A stretch of DNA of 9,969 bases from Clostridia bacterium (GTDB taxonomy: Bacteria; Bacillota_E; RBS10-35; JAJYVN01). Position numbers and translations under genes: made by a program. The notes below the pieces were generated by a model. It had not been told where the DNA came from, did no database searches, and saw only the letters and a list, made by a program, of their open reading frames with translations. Numbering within the stretch: the stretch's first letter is position 1; each line of letters opens with the position of its first letter. Shown here one piece after another: positions 1-7,563 of this stretch. The stretch lies in assembly GCA_027335515.1 (NCBI GenBank), contig DAHWHT010000283.1, positions 1 through 9,969 of the forward strand, in the 5' to 3' direction.

Positions 1-645
1 CGGCCGCGCCGGCATGGGGGACTCTTCTACACCTCCAAGTCGGTGATTCCATGGGACGCCGCCCACTGGGGATCCCCGTCGTTTCCCGGCCTTCCCGAGG
101 AAGGCATCTTCGCCCAGCAGCTGGCCTCCGTCATGGGTGAGGGCAGTTGGATGATCGAGCGCGTCGCTCAGTCGGTCGGCAGCAAGTTCAAGTGGGCCAT
201 CGCCGTCCCGCCAAAGGGACCGGTCAAGCGCTCCACGCTGTCGACCACCGACGGCTACGCCATCCTCAAGACCACCAAGCACCCGGCCGAGGCGTGGAAG
301 GTCCTCAGTTGGCTGGCCGGCACCGAGTTCGGCAAGATCCTGGTTGAAAAGGCCTTCTTGCAGCCCAGTCGGAAGTCGCTGATCCCCTACTTCATCAAGT
401 ATGCGGAGACATCCAATCCGACCCTCAAGAGCGTCAATCTGACCGCGCTGACGGACGGCATCACGAAGAACTGGGCCACTCCAGAGCAGCTGTTTACGTA
501 CGAGGCCCAGGCCCTCGTGGCCTACAAGGCCGTCATGTCGCAAAGCCTATACTCGCTGAAGCCGTCTCTGTCGCCCCAGCAGATCGCGAGCCAACTGTCC
601 ACGCAAATCGACGCGTCCCAAACCAAGGCCGCCTCGGGCGGATAG
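1..645 (+). CDS. ABC transporter extracellular sugar-binding protein (C-terminal part, 5' truncated)
   Basis: The reading frame is open from the first base of the window (frame 1) and ends at TAG 643-645, so about 214 C-terminal residues are present and the start and signal peptide lie upstream. The segment resembles the C-terminal lobe of family 1 solute-binding proteins of CUT1 sugar transporters: a GEGSWMIE stretch, then a FKWAIAVPPKGP stretch, a TTDGYAI strand, and a PAEAWKVLSWLAGTEFGK helix typical of the hinge-proximal region. In this family the lipoprotein or secreted receptor captures an oligosaccharide, sugar alcohol or glycerol phosphate outside the membrane and delivers it to the permeases. 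Two CUT1-type permease genes follow on the same strand, which supports the call. The substrate cannot be read from this fragment. The tail (QTKAASGG) is a flexible end. Family assignment is fairly sure; substrate is unknown. Confidence 0.85.
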   Translation, partial: RPRRHGGLFYTSKSVIPWDAAHWGSPSFPGLPEEGIFAQQLASVMGEGSWMIERVAQSVGSKFKWAIAVPPKGPVKRSTLSTTDGYAILKTTKHPAEAWKVLSWLAGTEFGKILVEKAFLQPSRKSLIPYFIKYAETSNPTLKSVNLTALTDGITKNWATPEQLFTYEAQALVAYKAVMSQSLYSLKPSLSPQQIASQLSTQIDASQTKAASGG

Positions 646-656
646 CCTTTTGGTCC

Positions 657-695
657 GGGGCGCGTGGCGGGTCTCCCAGGCCCGCCGCGCGCCCC
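657..695 (+). promoter_or_regulatory. Intercistronic stem-loop between binding-protein and permease genes
   Basis: GGGGCGCGTGGCGGG (657-671) and CCCGCCGCGCGCCCC (681-695) form a 15-bp stem with one G-U pair and a 9-base loop. It begins 12 bases after the binding-protein stop and ends 12 bases before the ribosome binding site of the first permease. There is no T-run, so it looks less like a full terminator than like the partial terminator or 3'-stabilising hairpin known from mal-type operons, where it leaves binding-protein mRNA in excess over permease mRNA. The structure is seen directly; the role is inferred. Confidence 0.65.
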
Positions 696-723
696 TTCCC
701 ACCGATCAGGAGGGAGGTGCGCT

Positions 724-1656
724 GTGGCCACGTCGACGGCTCGGGCGGCTGTGGCCGGGGCAAAGGAAGGAGTCCTGGCGCGGCGGCGGGCGCGGGCGGC
801 CTGGTGGTTTCTGCTGCCCTGGGGGATCGGCTTCCTGTCGTTCACCCTGTATCCCATGGCCGACTCGCTCTGGCTCAGTTTCACCAACTACAATATTCTG
901 AACACGCCGCGCTTCGTGGGAACCGCCAACTTTGCCGCGATGCTTGCGCCGCACTCCCTGTTCTGGCAGTCCCTGAAGGTCACGGCGTATTACGTCATCG
1001 GCTCGGTGCCCATCGGAACGACCATTGCGCTGGTGCTCGCCATCCTGCTCAACCAGCGGGTGTGGGGCGAGGGCCTCTTCCGCACCCTCTTCTACATCCC
1101 ATCGGTGGTTTCCGGAGTCGCTGCATCCATCCTCTGGGAATGGATCTACCAGCCCCAGTTCGGACTGCTTAACTCCGGCCTGTACAGCGTCTTCCATATC
1201 AGCAACGGGCCCCAGTGGCTGCAGAGCACGCACACCGCCATGATCTCCCTGATCATCATGAGCTTCTGGACCGTGGGCGGCCCCATGTTGATCTACCTGG
1301 CCGGCCTGCAGGGCATCCAATATGAACTCTACGAGGCGGCCAAAGTCGACGGGGCGCGCACCTGGGTGCTCTTCCGCCACATCACGGTCCCCATGCTGAC
1401 GCCGCAGATCCTCTTCAACCTGGTGCTCGGGGTCATCGCGTCGTTTCAGGTATTCACGTCCGCCTACATCATGACCGACGGCGGGCCAGGATACGCCACC
1501 ACCACGCTGGTCCTCTACCTCTATCGAACGGCCTTCCGTGAGTTTCGCATGGGGTATGCAAGCGCGGTCGCCTGGGCGATCTTCGCCATGATCGTCCTAC
1601 TGACGGCCATGGTCTTCAGGAGCATGGCGAAGCGGGTGTTCTACGGTGGAGAATAA
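724..1656 (+). CDS. Sugar ABC transporter permease, MalF/UgpA type
   Basis: This is a 310-residue inner-membrane permease of the carbohydrate uptake transporter-1 family. About six hydrophobic segments are visible: the first at residues 26-46 after an Arg-rich cytoplasmic N-terminus, then around 87-109, 122-140, 172-194, 228-248 and 282-300. The cytoplasmic EAA loop that docks on the ATPase is at about 203-225 (EAAKVDGA, then an ITVPM end), and the TDGGP motif typical of MalF/UgpA proteins is at 251-255. GTG 724 is chosen as start because AGGAGGGAGGT (708-718) lies 5 bases upstream; an in-frame GTG at 664 would add 20 Pro/Arg-rich residues, falls inside the intercistronic hairpin and lacks such a site. 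It lies 78 bp downstream of the binding-protein gene and overlaps the next permease by 11 bp, so translation is probably coupled. Substrate is unknown. Confidence 0.93.
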   Translation: MATSTARAAVAGAKEGVLARRRARAAWWFLLPWGIGFLSFTLYPMADSLWLSFTNYNILNTPRFVGTANFAAMLAPHSLFWQSLKVTAYYVIGSVPIGTTIALVLAILLNQRVWGEGLFRTLFYIPSVVSGVAASILWEWIYQPQFGLLNSGLYSVFHISNGPQWLQSTHTAMISLIIMSFWTVGGPMLIYLAGLQGIQYELYEAAKVDGARTWVLFRHITVPMLTPQILFNLVLGVIASFQVFTSAYIMTDGGPGYATTTLVLYLYRTAFREFRMGYASAVAWAIFAMIVLLTAMVFRSMAKRVFYGGE

Positions 1657-2551
1657 CGCGCCCCGCATACGCTACGGGTTCCCCGACCCCATCCTGGCCG
1701 GCCACGTCCGCCATCACCGCTGGCCGGCGGTGGGGCTGCGGCTCGGCCTCTATGTGTTCATGTTGCTGCTTTCGCTTCTCTTTGCCTTCCCGCTACTGTG
1801 GATGCTGACCATGTCCTTAAAGCCGGACAACCAGCAATACTCCTTCCCCCCCCAGTGGATCCCCTCGACATTCCACTGGCAGAACTACGTGTTGGGCTGG
1901 ACCACCGTCGGCTTCGGCCACTTCTTTGCGGTCTCGGTGGTCTACGCATTGTTCTCGACCGCCGGCGTGGTCGTTTCCTGCAGCCTGGCGGCCTATGCCT
2001 TGGCCCGCCTGCGCTTCCGGGCGCGCAATGTCATCTTCTACGTGGTCCTGGCCACGCTGATGCTGCCCCCGCAGGTGACGCTGATCCCGGTCTATCTGAT
2101 CTTCCGAAATCTCCACTGGTTGAACACGCTGCTGCCCTTGATTGTGCCCCAGTGGTTCGCCGTCAACGCCTTCAGTGTCTTCCTGCTGCGGCAGTTCTTC
2201 ATGACGCTGCCCAGGGACCTGGACGACGCCGGACGCATCGACGGCGCAACGGAATTCGGCATCTTCCGCTACATCATCATGCCGTTGAGCCGACCAGCGC
2301 TGGCGGTGGTCGCGCTCTTCCAAGGCGTGTTCGCCTGGAGCGACTTCTTCGGTCCCCTGATCTATGAAACGAGTCAACGGAACTTCCCAGTCGCCCTGGG
2401 GCTGACCTATTTCGAAGACCAATATGGCGCCATGCACCTGAACCAGATGATGGCCATGACGGTGCTCTCCGTGGTGCCGGTCTTTGTGGTCTTCTTCCTG
2501 TTTCAACGGTATTTCATCCGCGGCATCGTGCTTTCGGGCGTGTCGCGTTAG
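1646..2551 (+). CDS. Sugar ABC transporter permease, MalG/UgpE type
   Basis: This 301-residue permease is the second membrane subunit of the importer. After a hydrophilic N-terminus of about 30 residues, hydrophobic segments occur near 33-55, 92-119, 128-151, 162-181, 216-236 and 267-290. The EAA-type loop is at about 192-214 (LDDAGRIDGA, then IIMPLSRPAL), where Asp-Asp replaces the usual Glu-Ala. The C-terminal QRYFIRGI stretch is characteristic of MalG-like proteins. GTG 1646 overlaps the 3' end of the preceding gene by 11 bases, a typical coupled junction; it has no strong ribosome binding site of its own. No ATP-binding subunit follows before the hairpin at 2554. Many CUT1 systems in Gram-positive bacteria share one MsiK/MalK-type ATPase encoded elsewhere, and the gene could also lie upstream of the window. 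Confidence 0.93.
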   Translation: MENNAPRIRYGFPDPILAGHVRHHRWPAVGLRLGLYVFMLLLSLLFAFPLLWMLTMSLKPDNQQYSFPPQWIPSTFHWQNYVLGWTTVGFGHFFAVSVVYALFSTAGVVVSCSLAAYALARLRFRARNVIFYVVLATLMLPPQVTLIPVYLIFRNLHWLNTLLPLIVPQWFAVNAFSVFLLRQFFMTLPRDLDDAGRIDGATEFGIFRYIIMPLSRPALAVVALFQGVFAWSDFFGPLIYETSQRNFPVALGLTYFEDQYGAMHLNQMMAMTVLSVVPVFVVFFLFQRYFIRGIVLSGVSR

Positions 2552-2553
2552 AC

Positions 2554-2579
2554 GGGCGGGGGCCGTCCGGCCCCCGTCC
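2554..2579. terminator. Hairpin between convergent genes, probable bidirectional terminator
   Basis: GGGCGGGGGCC (2554-2564) pairs with GGCCCCCGTCC (2569-2579) around a GTCC loop, with one G-U pair. It starts 3 bases after the permease stop and lies 15 bases beyond the stop of the convergent minus-strand gene. There is no clear T-run on either side, so termination efficiency is uncertain. Confidence 0.6.
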
Positions 2580-2594
2580 ACTCGGTCGCCGGTG

Positions 2595-2909
2595 TCAGGC
2601 CGGAGGCAGCCGGTGTCGCACCGCCGCGACCTTCGCCTCCATGCTGGACGGCTTATCCCGCCGTTCGTCGATCTTGAGCACGGTGGAAACCCGGTCGGCC
2701 CCGGCTGAAAACACCGCCTCCTGCATCTGCTGCACCACCTCGAAGATGCGGCCCAGGTCACCCTCGATCGTGGTGAACATTGGACCAAGCTCATGGCGCA
2801 GGTCGGGTGCCTGCTGCAGGACCTCTTCAGCCGCGGCCACAAACCGACTCACCCCCGGCGTCGCGGTTCCAACCGGTGCAATGCTGACCGCGACGATGGC
2901 CTTGCCCAC
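2595..2909 (-). CDS. MTH1187/YkoF-type thiamine-binding family protein
   Basis: A 104-residue protein matching the small PF01910 (Thiamine_BP/MTH1187) family in length and conserved features. The first beta strand carries AIVAVSIAPVGT. The middle has PMFTTIEGDLGRIFEVV, and the second half has EAVFSAGADRVSTVLKIDERRD followed by SMEAKV, all hallmarks of the family. Members are ferredoxin-like-fold cytosolic proteins that form tetramers; some bind thiamine or hydroxymethylpyrimidine, but the physiological role of most is unsettled. GTG 2909 is chosen because GGAGG lies 9 bases upstream (2919-2923, minus strand) and because the protein then begins at the first family strand. The upstream in-frame extension is low-complexity. 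It lies 91 bp downstream of the peptidoglycan-binding-repeat gene on the same strand and may be cotranscribed. No thiamine biosynthesis or transport gene is nearby, so a thiamine role is only a family-level suggestion. Confidence 0.88.
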   Translation of the reverse strand: MGKAIVAVSIAPVGTATPGVSRFVAAAEEVLQQAPDLRHELGPMFTTIEGDLGRIFEVVQQMQEAVFSAGADRVSTVLKIDERRDKPSSMEAKVAAVRHRLPPA

Positions 2910-3000
2910 GAACAATCGCCTCCACAAAAGCCACATCCCCTTCAGCATGCCACAGGCGGGCCCGCACGGTGCGCGTGGGCGCCGCAACATGGTCCCGGCC

Positions 3001-3843
3001 TCACCCCAGGTCCGGGACGGGAGCCGGATGCGGGTCGGTCCGGCCGAGGGTATAGAAGACCTCCGCTCCGGCGATGCCATCCTCGACCAGCCCGTGCGCG
3101 CGCTGTAACCGGCGGATGGCCGAAACGGTCCGGGAACCGCAGTACCCGTCGATGCCGCCGGCATAGACGCCGATATGCCGCAGTCGAAACTGGAGGTAGG
3201 CGACATCCAGGCCGTTGCGCCCGCTGAACAGGGCCCGCCCTCCGGCCGGCAGGAGAAGGAGCAGGGCATTGTGGTGCTCCTCCCCAACATCGGGGCCTGC
3301 GGGTAGGCCGGGATCACCCCAGCGTGCCGCATCGGCGCCAAAGGCGGTCAACGCACGCGCGGCCGCAGGCCGGTACCGTCCGTCCGCCGAGGCCCCGAGC
3401 ATCCGGGCATACCGGAACAGGGCCAAACGGTTGTGCAGCACGTACGCGTCGCCACCCGTGGCCCCGAGATGGAGGGTCCGCGCACCGAATGCCGGGCCGC
3501 CATAGGTGACGTAGGGAACAACCCCGTGTCCCAACGCAAAGTATGTGGAGGGGCCGACCACGCCGTCGCTGGCAAGCCGAAAGTGGCGTTGCACTTCGCG
3601 CGCAGCCTGAACGCTTGCGGCATCGAACACCCCGCTGATGGGCAAACGCGTCGGGGGCGGCCGATCCAGCAACGCGTGCAGCGTTTGGACCAGTGCCTGG
3701 AAGAGGGCAACGTCGGTACCATCCAGCGGTGGGTGGGCCGGCAGCAGGCACCGGCTGCCAAAGGGGACCACCGGACCAAACCGCTGCTCAAACCGCGCCA
3801 CGTGAGATGCCTCCAACGGATACGGATGGTCCAGGCTACGCAT
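3001..3843 (-). CDS. Peptidoglycan-binding-repeat protein (PG_binding_1-like, three repeats)
   Basis: A 280-residue protein built of three repeats resembling the PG_binding_1 three-helix domain. Repeat 1 is at about 40-105 ([19 protein letters not shown], then [13 protein letters not shown]). Repeat 2 is at about 121-170 and degenerate ([20 protein letters not shown], then [15 protein letters not shown]). Repeat 3 is at about 203-267 and best conserved ([42 protein letters not shown], then [13 protein letters not shown]). Such domains bind cell-wall peptidoglycan and usually accompany a hydrolase or spore-cortex enzyme. Here no catalytic domain, signal peptide or membrane segment is visible, so export, if any, is unexplained. 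ATG 3843 is chosen because the frame continues far upstream only as the antisense of sdhA; its ribosome binding site is weak. It is divergent from sdhA with about 93 bp between. The domain call is fairly sure; the role is unknown. Confidence 0.78.
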   Translation of the reverse strand: MRSLDHPYPLEASHVARFEQRFGPVVPFGSRCLLPAHPPLDGTDVALFQALVQTLHALLDRPPPTRLPISGVFDAASVQAAREVQRHFRLASDGVVGPSTYFALGHGVVPYVTYGGPAFGARTLHLGATGGDAYVLHNRLALFRYARMLGASADGRYRPAAARALTAFGADAARWGDPGLPAGPDVGEEHHNALLLLLPAGGRALFSGRNGLDVAYLQFRLRHIGVYAGGIDGYCGSRTVSAIRRLQRAHGLVEDGIAGAEVFYTLGRTDPHPAPVPDLG

Positions 3844-3936
3844 CGGGGACAGAACGCGTGCCGGATCCCCCTTCCGCGGCAGGGGAGCGTGCCGGCCGAA
3901 GGGAAACAAGGGGGGGCAGGTGAGGTCGAGTTGGTC
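3844..3936. other. Divergent intergenic region between the PG-binding gene and sdhA
   Basis: These 93 bp should hold the 5' leaders of two divergent genes. I see a purine-rich stretch with seven consecutive G (3910-3916) and the sdhA ribosome binding site AGGTGAGG (3918-3925). No convincing -35/-10 pair is visible on either strand, so the sdh promoter may lie within the 5' part of the neighbouring gene or use a different sigma factor. Confidence 0.4.
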
Positions 3937-5607
3937 GTGCGGCATGACGTCCTGGTGGTGGGTGCGGGTCTGGCCGGCATGCGCGCCGCGCTGGCGGCGC
4001 AGGCGGCCGGTGCGGACGTGGCCATCATCAGCAAGGTGTATCCAGTCCGCAGCCACAGCAACGCGGCTCAGGGCGGGATCAATGCGGCACTCTCCCCCGA
4101 GGACTCCTGGGAGTCGCACGCGTACGACACCGTGAAGGGTTCCGACTACCTGGGCGACCAGGACGCGATCGAAATCCTGGCGCGGGAGGCTCCGCAGGCC
4201 ATCCTGGAACTGGAGCACATGGGGGTCGTCTTCAGCCGCGACGAAGAGGGCCGGTTGGGAAGCCGCAACTTCGGCGGCGCCACCCATGCCCGCACCTATT
4301 TCGTGGGGGATTTCACCGGACAGGCGATCCTGCACGTGTTGTATGAGCAGTTGGTGCGCAGTGGCGTTCGTGCCTATAACGAGTTCTTTTGCACCGAGCT
4401 GCTGCGTGAACCCGACGGCGCCGTGGGCGGCGTCATCGCCTTCGACATGCGCAGCGGAGAGGTCTCCGCCTTCTCTGCCGGCGCGGTCGTACTCTGCACG
4501 GGCGGCATGGGCCGTGTGTTCGAACCGTCGACCAACGCGCTGATCTGCACCGGCGACGGCACCGCGCTGGCCTACCGCGCCGGGGCGCCGCTGATGGACA
4601 TGGAAATGGTGCAGTTCCATCCCACGACCCTCAAGAGCAACGGGGCCCTGATCTCGGAGTCGGCGCGCGGCGAGGGCGGCTACCTCGTGAATCGCGACGG
4701 CGATCGGTTCATGCGCACCACCGCGCCCCACGCCATGGAGCTCGCCAGCCGCGATGTCGTCAGCCGCGCGGCCCAGGTCGAGATCAACGAAGGGCGCGAC
4801 GTGGACGGCTGCGTGCTGCTCGACGTCCGCCACCTGGGCGCGGCCAAGATCCTGGAGCGCCTGCCCCAGATCCGCGAACTCGCGATAGAGTTTGCCGGGG
4901 CCGACATGATCAACGCGCCCGTGCCGGTTCTGCCCGGGATGCATTACGAAATGGGCGGCATCCGCACCGATGTGCACGGGGCGACCGCCGTGTCAGGGCT
5001 GTATGCGGCGGGGGAATGCGCCTGCGTCAGTGTTCACGGCGGCAACCGCCTCGGGGCCAACTCGCTCCTGGAGACGGTGGTGTTCGGACGCCGCGCCGGC
5101 GAGACGGCCGCGGCCTTCGCCCGCACTCGGCCCGCCGCCTCGGCGTCGGAGTCGCGCCGTGCCGACGCCGAGCGTGCCCTGCGGGCCTTTGTGGCCCGTA
5201 GCGGGCAGGAGCGGTCCGCCGCCTTGCGCCTCGAGATGGGGCAGGTGATGACACGGCAGGTCGGTGTCTTTCGTGACGATTCCGGACTGCGCGAGGCGCA
5301 GCGAGCCATGGCCGCGTTGCGCCAACGCTACGGGGCCGTGGAGATCGGCGACAAGGGCACCCTCTTCAACCAGGCCCTGGTGGCGGCGCTCGAGTTGGAC
5401 TTCATGCTGGATCTGGCCGAGTGCGTGGTGGCGGGCGCCCTCGCCCGAACCGAAAGCCGTGGCGCCCACACCCGACGGGACCACCCACAACGGGACGACG
5501 CAGCCTGGCTCAAACACACGCTCTGCTATGCCAAGCCGGACGGTCCACGCGTGGATACGGCGCCCGTGTCGATTACACGCTGGCAACCACAGGAGCGCAA
5601 GTATTAG
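3937..5607 (+). CDS. sdhA: Succinate dehydrogenase/fumarate reductase flavoprotein subunit
   Basis: This 556-residue subunit oxidises succinate to fumarate, or the reverse, and passes electrons through FAD to the iron-sulfur subunit. The dinucleotide-binding GAGLAG is at 9-14. H40 in SHSNAAQGG is the expected covalent FAD-histidine. Substrate-site residues expected from the family are all present: H228 (QFHPTT), R244 (ESARGEGG), H336 (MHYEMGG) and R371 ([13 protein letters not shown]). The C-terminal [12 protein letters not shown] stretch and the WLKHTL motif are standard. There is no Tat signal, so the enzyme should face the cytoplasm. The start is ambiguous: GTG 3937 (11 bases after AGGTGAGG) gives [11 protein letters not shown], while TTG 3931 adds two residues; the open frame further upstream is the antisense of the divergent gene. 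It is followed 25 bp later by sdhB. Whether the enzyme works as a dehydrogenase or reductase cannot be told from sequence. Confidence 0.96.
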   Translation: MRHDVLVVGAGLAGMRAALAAQAAGADVAIISKVYPVRSHSNAAQGGINAALSPEDSWESHAYDTVKGSDYLGDQDAIEILAREAPQAILELEHMGVVFSRDEEGRLGSRNFGGATHARTYFVGDFTGQAILHVLYEQLVRSGVRAYNEFFCTELLREPDGAVGGVIAFDMRSGEVSAFSAGAVVLCTGGMGRVFEPSTNALICTGDGTALAYRAGAPLMDMEMVQFHPTTLKSNGALISESARGEGGYLVNRDGDRFMRTTAPHAMELASRDVVSRAAQVEINEGRDVDGCVLLDVRHLGAAKILERLPQIRELAIEFAGADMINAPVPVLPGMHYEMGGIRTDVHGATAVSGLYAAGECACVSVHGGNRLGANSLLETVVFGRRAGETAAAFARTRPAASASESRRADAERALRAFVARSGQERSAALRLEMGQVMTRQVGVFRDDSGLREAQRAMAALRQRYGAVEIGDKGTLFNQALVAALELDFMLDLAECVVAGALARTESRGAHTRRDHPQRDDAAWLKHTLCYAKPDGPRVDTAPVSITRWQPQERKY

Positions 5608-5632
5608 GGCAGTCCGCGGGAGGGATGATCGG

Positions 5633-6619
5633 GTGGAGGTTCACCTGCGCGTCCAGCGCTTCCATCCGCAGGTGGATGCGGAACCGCACTGGCAGGAGTA
5701 CCACGTCGAGGTCCCGGAACACGCAACGGTGCTGGATGCGCTGCTGGCCGTGCGCGACGGGCAAGACGAGACCCTTGCCCTGCGCTGCAGTTGCCGCAGC
5801 CATATCTGCGGTTCGTGTGTGATGAAGGTCAACGGGACGTCGTGCCTGGGCTGCAAGACAAAGGTCGCTCGGGCCCGGGAGCGCCTGGCCGACCAAGAGC
5901 CGATCCGCGTCGGGCCGGCCGGCAACCTGCCCGTGGTCAAGGACCTGGCCGTGGACCTTGAGGTGTTCTTCGGCAAGGTCAAGGCCGTCGAACCATACCT
6001 CCAACCGGAGGGCCCTCCGCCCGAACGCGAATACGTCGTGCCCAACGAAGCCATGCTCACCGTCCGGGAGGCAATGGCCTGCATCCTGTGCGGCGCCTGT
6101 GTTTCGGAGTGCAATTCGCTGGAGGTCGAGCCGCGGTTCCTCGGCCCTGCGGCCCTCGCCAAGGCCTGGCGGTTCACCGAGGACCCACGCGACGCCGCCG
6201 ACCACCACCGCCTCGCCCTCGTTTCCGCGCCTGGCGGCGTGTGGGACTGCACGCATTGCTTCGCCTGCGTTGAGGTATGTCCCAAAGACGTCAAACCGAT
6301 GGAGCGCATCCTCGAACTGCGGCGCCGCGCCATGGAGGCGGGCTTCACCGACAACAACGGTGCCCGCCACAGCCAGGCGTTTGCCGATACCATCGCCGAA
6401 TCCGGCTGGCTGGACGAGACCCGCGTGCTGACGCGGTCCCTGCACGGGATCTCCGAGCTGCTGGAGTGGACGCCCGTCGGGGTGCGTGCCCTGTTCCACG
6501 GCAAGGTGCCGTTGCGCCATCGACGTTTGGCCGGCGCAAAGCGCATCCGCGCCATCTTCGCGGCGGCCGCCCGCGGCCGCGCCGCAGGACGCGCGCACAG
6601 CAAACCGCCCGATCGTTGA
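5633..6619 (+). CDS. sdhB: Succinate dehydrogenase/fumarate reductase iron-sulfur subunit, non-classical type
   Basis: A 328-residue electron-transfer subunit. The [2Fe-2S] ligands are C54, C59, C62 and C74, with additional cysteines at 52 and 71. The ferredoxin part has C150, C153, C156 and C160 (CILCGACVSEC) and C206, C209, C212 and C216 (CTHCFACVEVCP). By comparison with E. coli SdhB, C209 occupies the position that is a non-ligand in classical enzymes with a [3Fe-4S] centre, so the third cluster here is probably [4Fe-4S], as in SdhABE/Sulfolobus-type and thiol:fumarate reductase-type subunits. About 90 extra C-terminal residues after 235 (GARHSQAF, then GWLDE, a basic Ala/Arg-rich tail) exceed the roughly 240-residue classical length. 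GTG 5633 is supported by GGGAGGG (5618-5624) 8 bases upstream. It lies 25 bp after sdhA and 34 bp before sdhE, in one operon. Confidence 0.95.
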   Translation: MEVHLRVQRFHPQVDAEPHWQEYHVEVPEHATVLDALLAVRDGQDETLALRCSCRSHICGSCVMKVNGTSCLGCKTKVARARERLADQEPIRVGPAGNLPVVKDLAVDLEVFFGKVKAVEPYLQPEGPPPEREYVVPNEAMLTVREAMACILCGACVSECNSLEVEPRFLGPAALAKAWRFTEDPRDAADHHRLALVSAPGGVWDCTHCFACVEVCPKDVKPMERILELRRRAMEAGFTDNNGARHSQAFADTIAESGWLDETRVLTRSLHGISELLEWTPVGVRALFHGKVPLRHRRLAGAKRIRAIFAAAARGRAAGRAHSKPPDR

Positions 6620-6653
6620 TTCGGCTTCACGGGGCCGAAAGGAGACAAACGCG

Positions 6654-7547
6654 GTGAAGGTCGCCTACTACCCGGGATGCGTCGCCAAAGGCGGGGCGCC
6701 GGAGTTGTATCGCTCGGTGAAGCTGATTCTGGAACCGCTTGGCATCGAGCCGACCGAACTGTTTGACGCGGCCTGCACGGGGGCCGGCGTACTGACCGAG
6801 CGCAACCCCCTGCTGGCGGACGCCCTCAACGCCCGCACCTTCGCAATGGCCGAACGGCGCGACATGCCGGTGCTCACCATCTGCAGCACGTGCACGGGAA
6901 CGATGCTGGCCTGCAACGCCCGCTTGCAGGACGAGGGCAACCGCGTCCGTGTGAACGAACTGCTCGCGCCTGAACATTACTCCTACAACGGGACCACCGT
7001 TATCAAGCACCTCCTGTGGATGCTCGTCGAAGACATCGGCCTGGAGCGGGTGGCCCAACGGGTGAAGCGCCCACTGAGTGGGTTACGCGTCGCGCCGTTC
7101 TACGGGTGCTACCTGGTCCGCCCGTCGTCCCTGGTGGCGGAAGGGCATCCGGAGCGTGACCTATACCTTGAGCAGGTGATCGCCACCCTCGGCGCCACGC
7201 CGGTGGAATACGCCAGCGCAAAGAAATGCTGCGGGTTCCCGGTGATCACCATGAACCGCACCGCCGGCCTGCGCATGACCGGCCGCAACATTCAGGATGC
7301 CAAGGAACAGGGCGCCGACGTGATGGTGACTCCGTGCCCGCTGTGCCACCTGAACCTCGACGGGCAGCAGGCAGAGGCGGCGCAGGCTCTGGGCACGCCG
7401 CTCGGCGTCCCCATCCTCCACCTGCCGCAACTGATCGCGCTGGCCTTCGGCCACGACCCGACCGAGGTTGGTCTGGGCCATCATGTGGTCTCGGCCGACG
7501 GCCCGCTGCGCCGCCTGTTGCAGGGTGCGGCGGTGGGTGCGTCGTAA
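6654..7547 (+). CDS. sdhE: CCG-domain (HdrB-like) subunit of succinate dehydrogenase/fumarate reductase
   Basis: A 297-residue protein with two CCG (cysteine-rich) domains as in heterodisulfide reductase HdrB, SdhE of non-classical succinate dehydrogenases and MfrE of 8-methylmenaquinol:fumarate reductase. Domain 1 has C9, C41 and the pair C77/C80 (CSTC), but the CCG motif reads CTG (T42 instead of the second Cys). Domain 2 is complete: C152, C192-C193 (KKCCGFP) and C228/C231 (CPLC). The intact set could bind a non-cubane [4Fe-4S] cluster. In these enzymes the subunit replaces the heme-b membrane anchor and links the iron-sulfur chain to quinone or thiol chemistry. No long transmembrane segment is visible. 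GTG 6654 follows AAAGGAG (6638-6644) by 9 bases. This gene is unrelated to the FAD-assembly factor also called SdhE. It is the last gene of the operon. Confidence 0.9.
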   Translation: MKVAYYPGCVAKGGAPELYRSVKLILEPLGIEPTELFDAACTGAGVLTERNPLLADALNARTFAMAERRDMPVLTICSTCTGTMLACNARLQDEGNRVRVNELLAPEHYSYNGTTVIKHLLWMLVEDIGLERVAQRVKRPLSGLRVAPFYGCYLVRPSSLVAEGHPERDLYLEQVIATLGATPVEYASAKKCCGFPVITMNRTAGLRMTGRNIQDAKEQGADVMVTPCPLCHLNLDGQQAEAAQALGTPLGVPILHLPQLIALAFGHDPTEVGLGHHVVSADGPLRRLLQGAAVGAS

Positions 7548-7563
7548 ACCGCGCGCGGCAACC

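Noticed and set aside
1817..2842. Minus-strand open frame of 341 residues
   Set aside because: It is antisense to the MalG-type permease and rich in His/Gln/Asp, with no recognisable domain.
2910..3000. Imperfect hairpin in the gap between the PG-binding gene and the MTH1187 gene
   Set aside because: The best stem (GCCC-CAC against GTGGGC with a bulge) is short and has no T-run; not enough to call a terminator.
3910..3916. Run of seven G before sdhA as a possible phase-variation tract
   Set aside because: It lies outside any coding frame in the leader, is short, and is expected occasionally in GC-rich DNA.
3433..3936. Plus-strand extension upstream of sdhA (168 extra residues)
   Set aside because: It is the antisense of the PG-binding gene; SdhA homology begins right at the FAD-binding strand after GTG 3937.
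3844..4977. Minus-strand open frame continuing upstream of the PG-binding gene (up to 658 residues in all)
   Set aside because: The upstream part is the mirror of sdhA, rich in His, Arg and Gly without domains. Only the part from ATG 3843 makes a recognisable protein.
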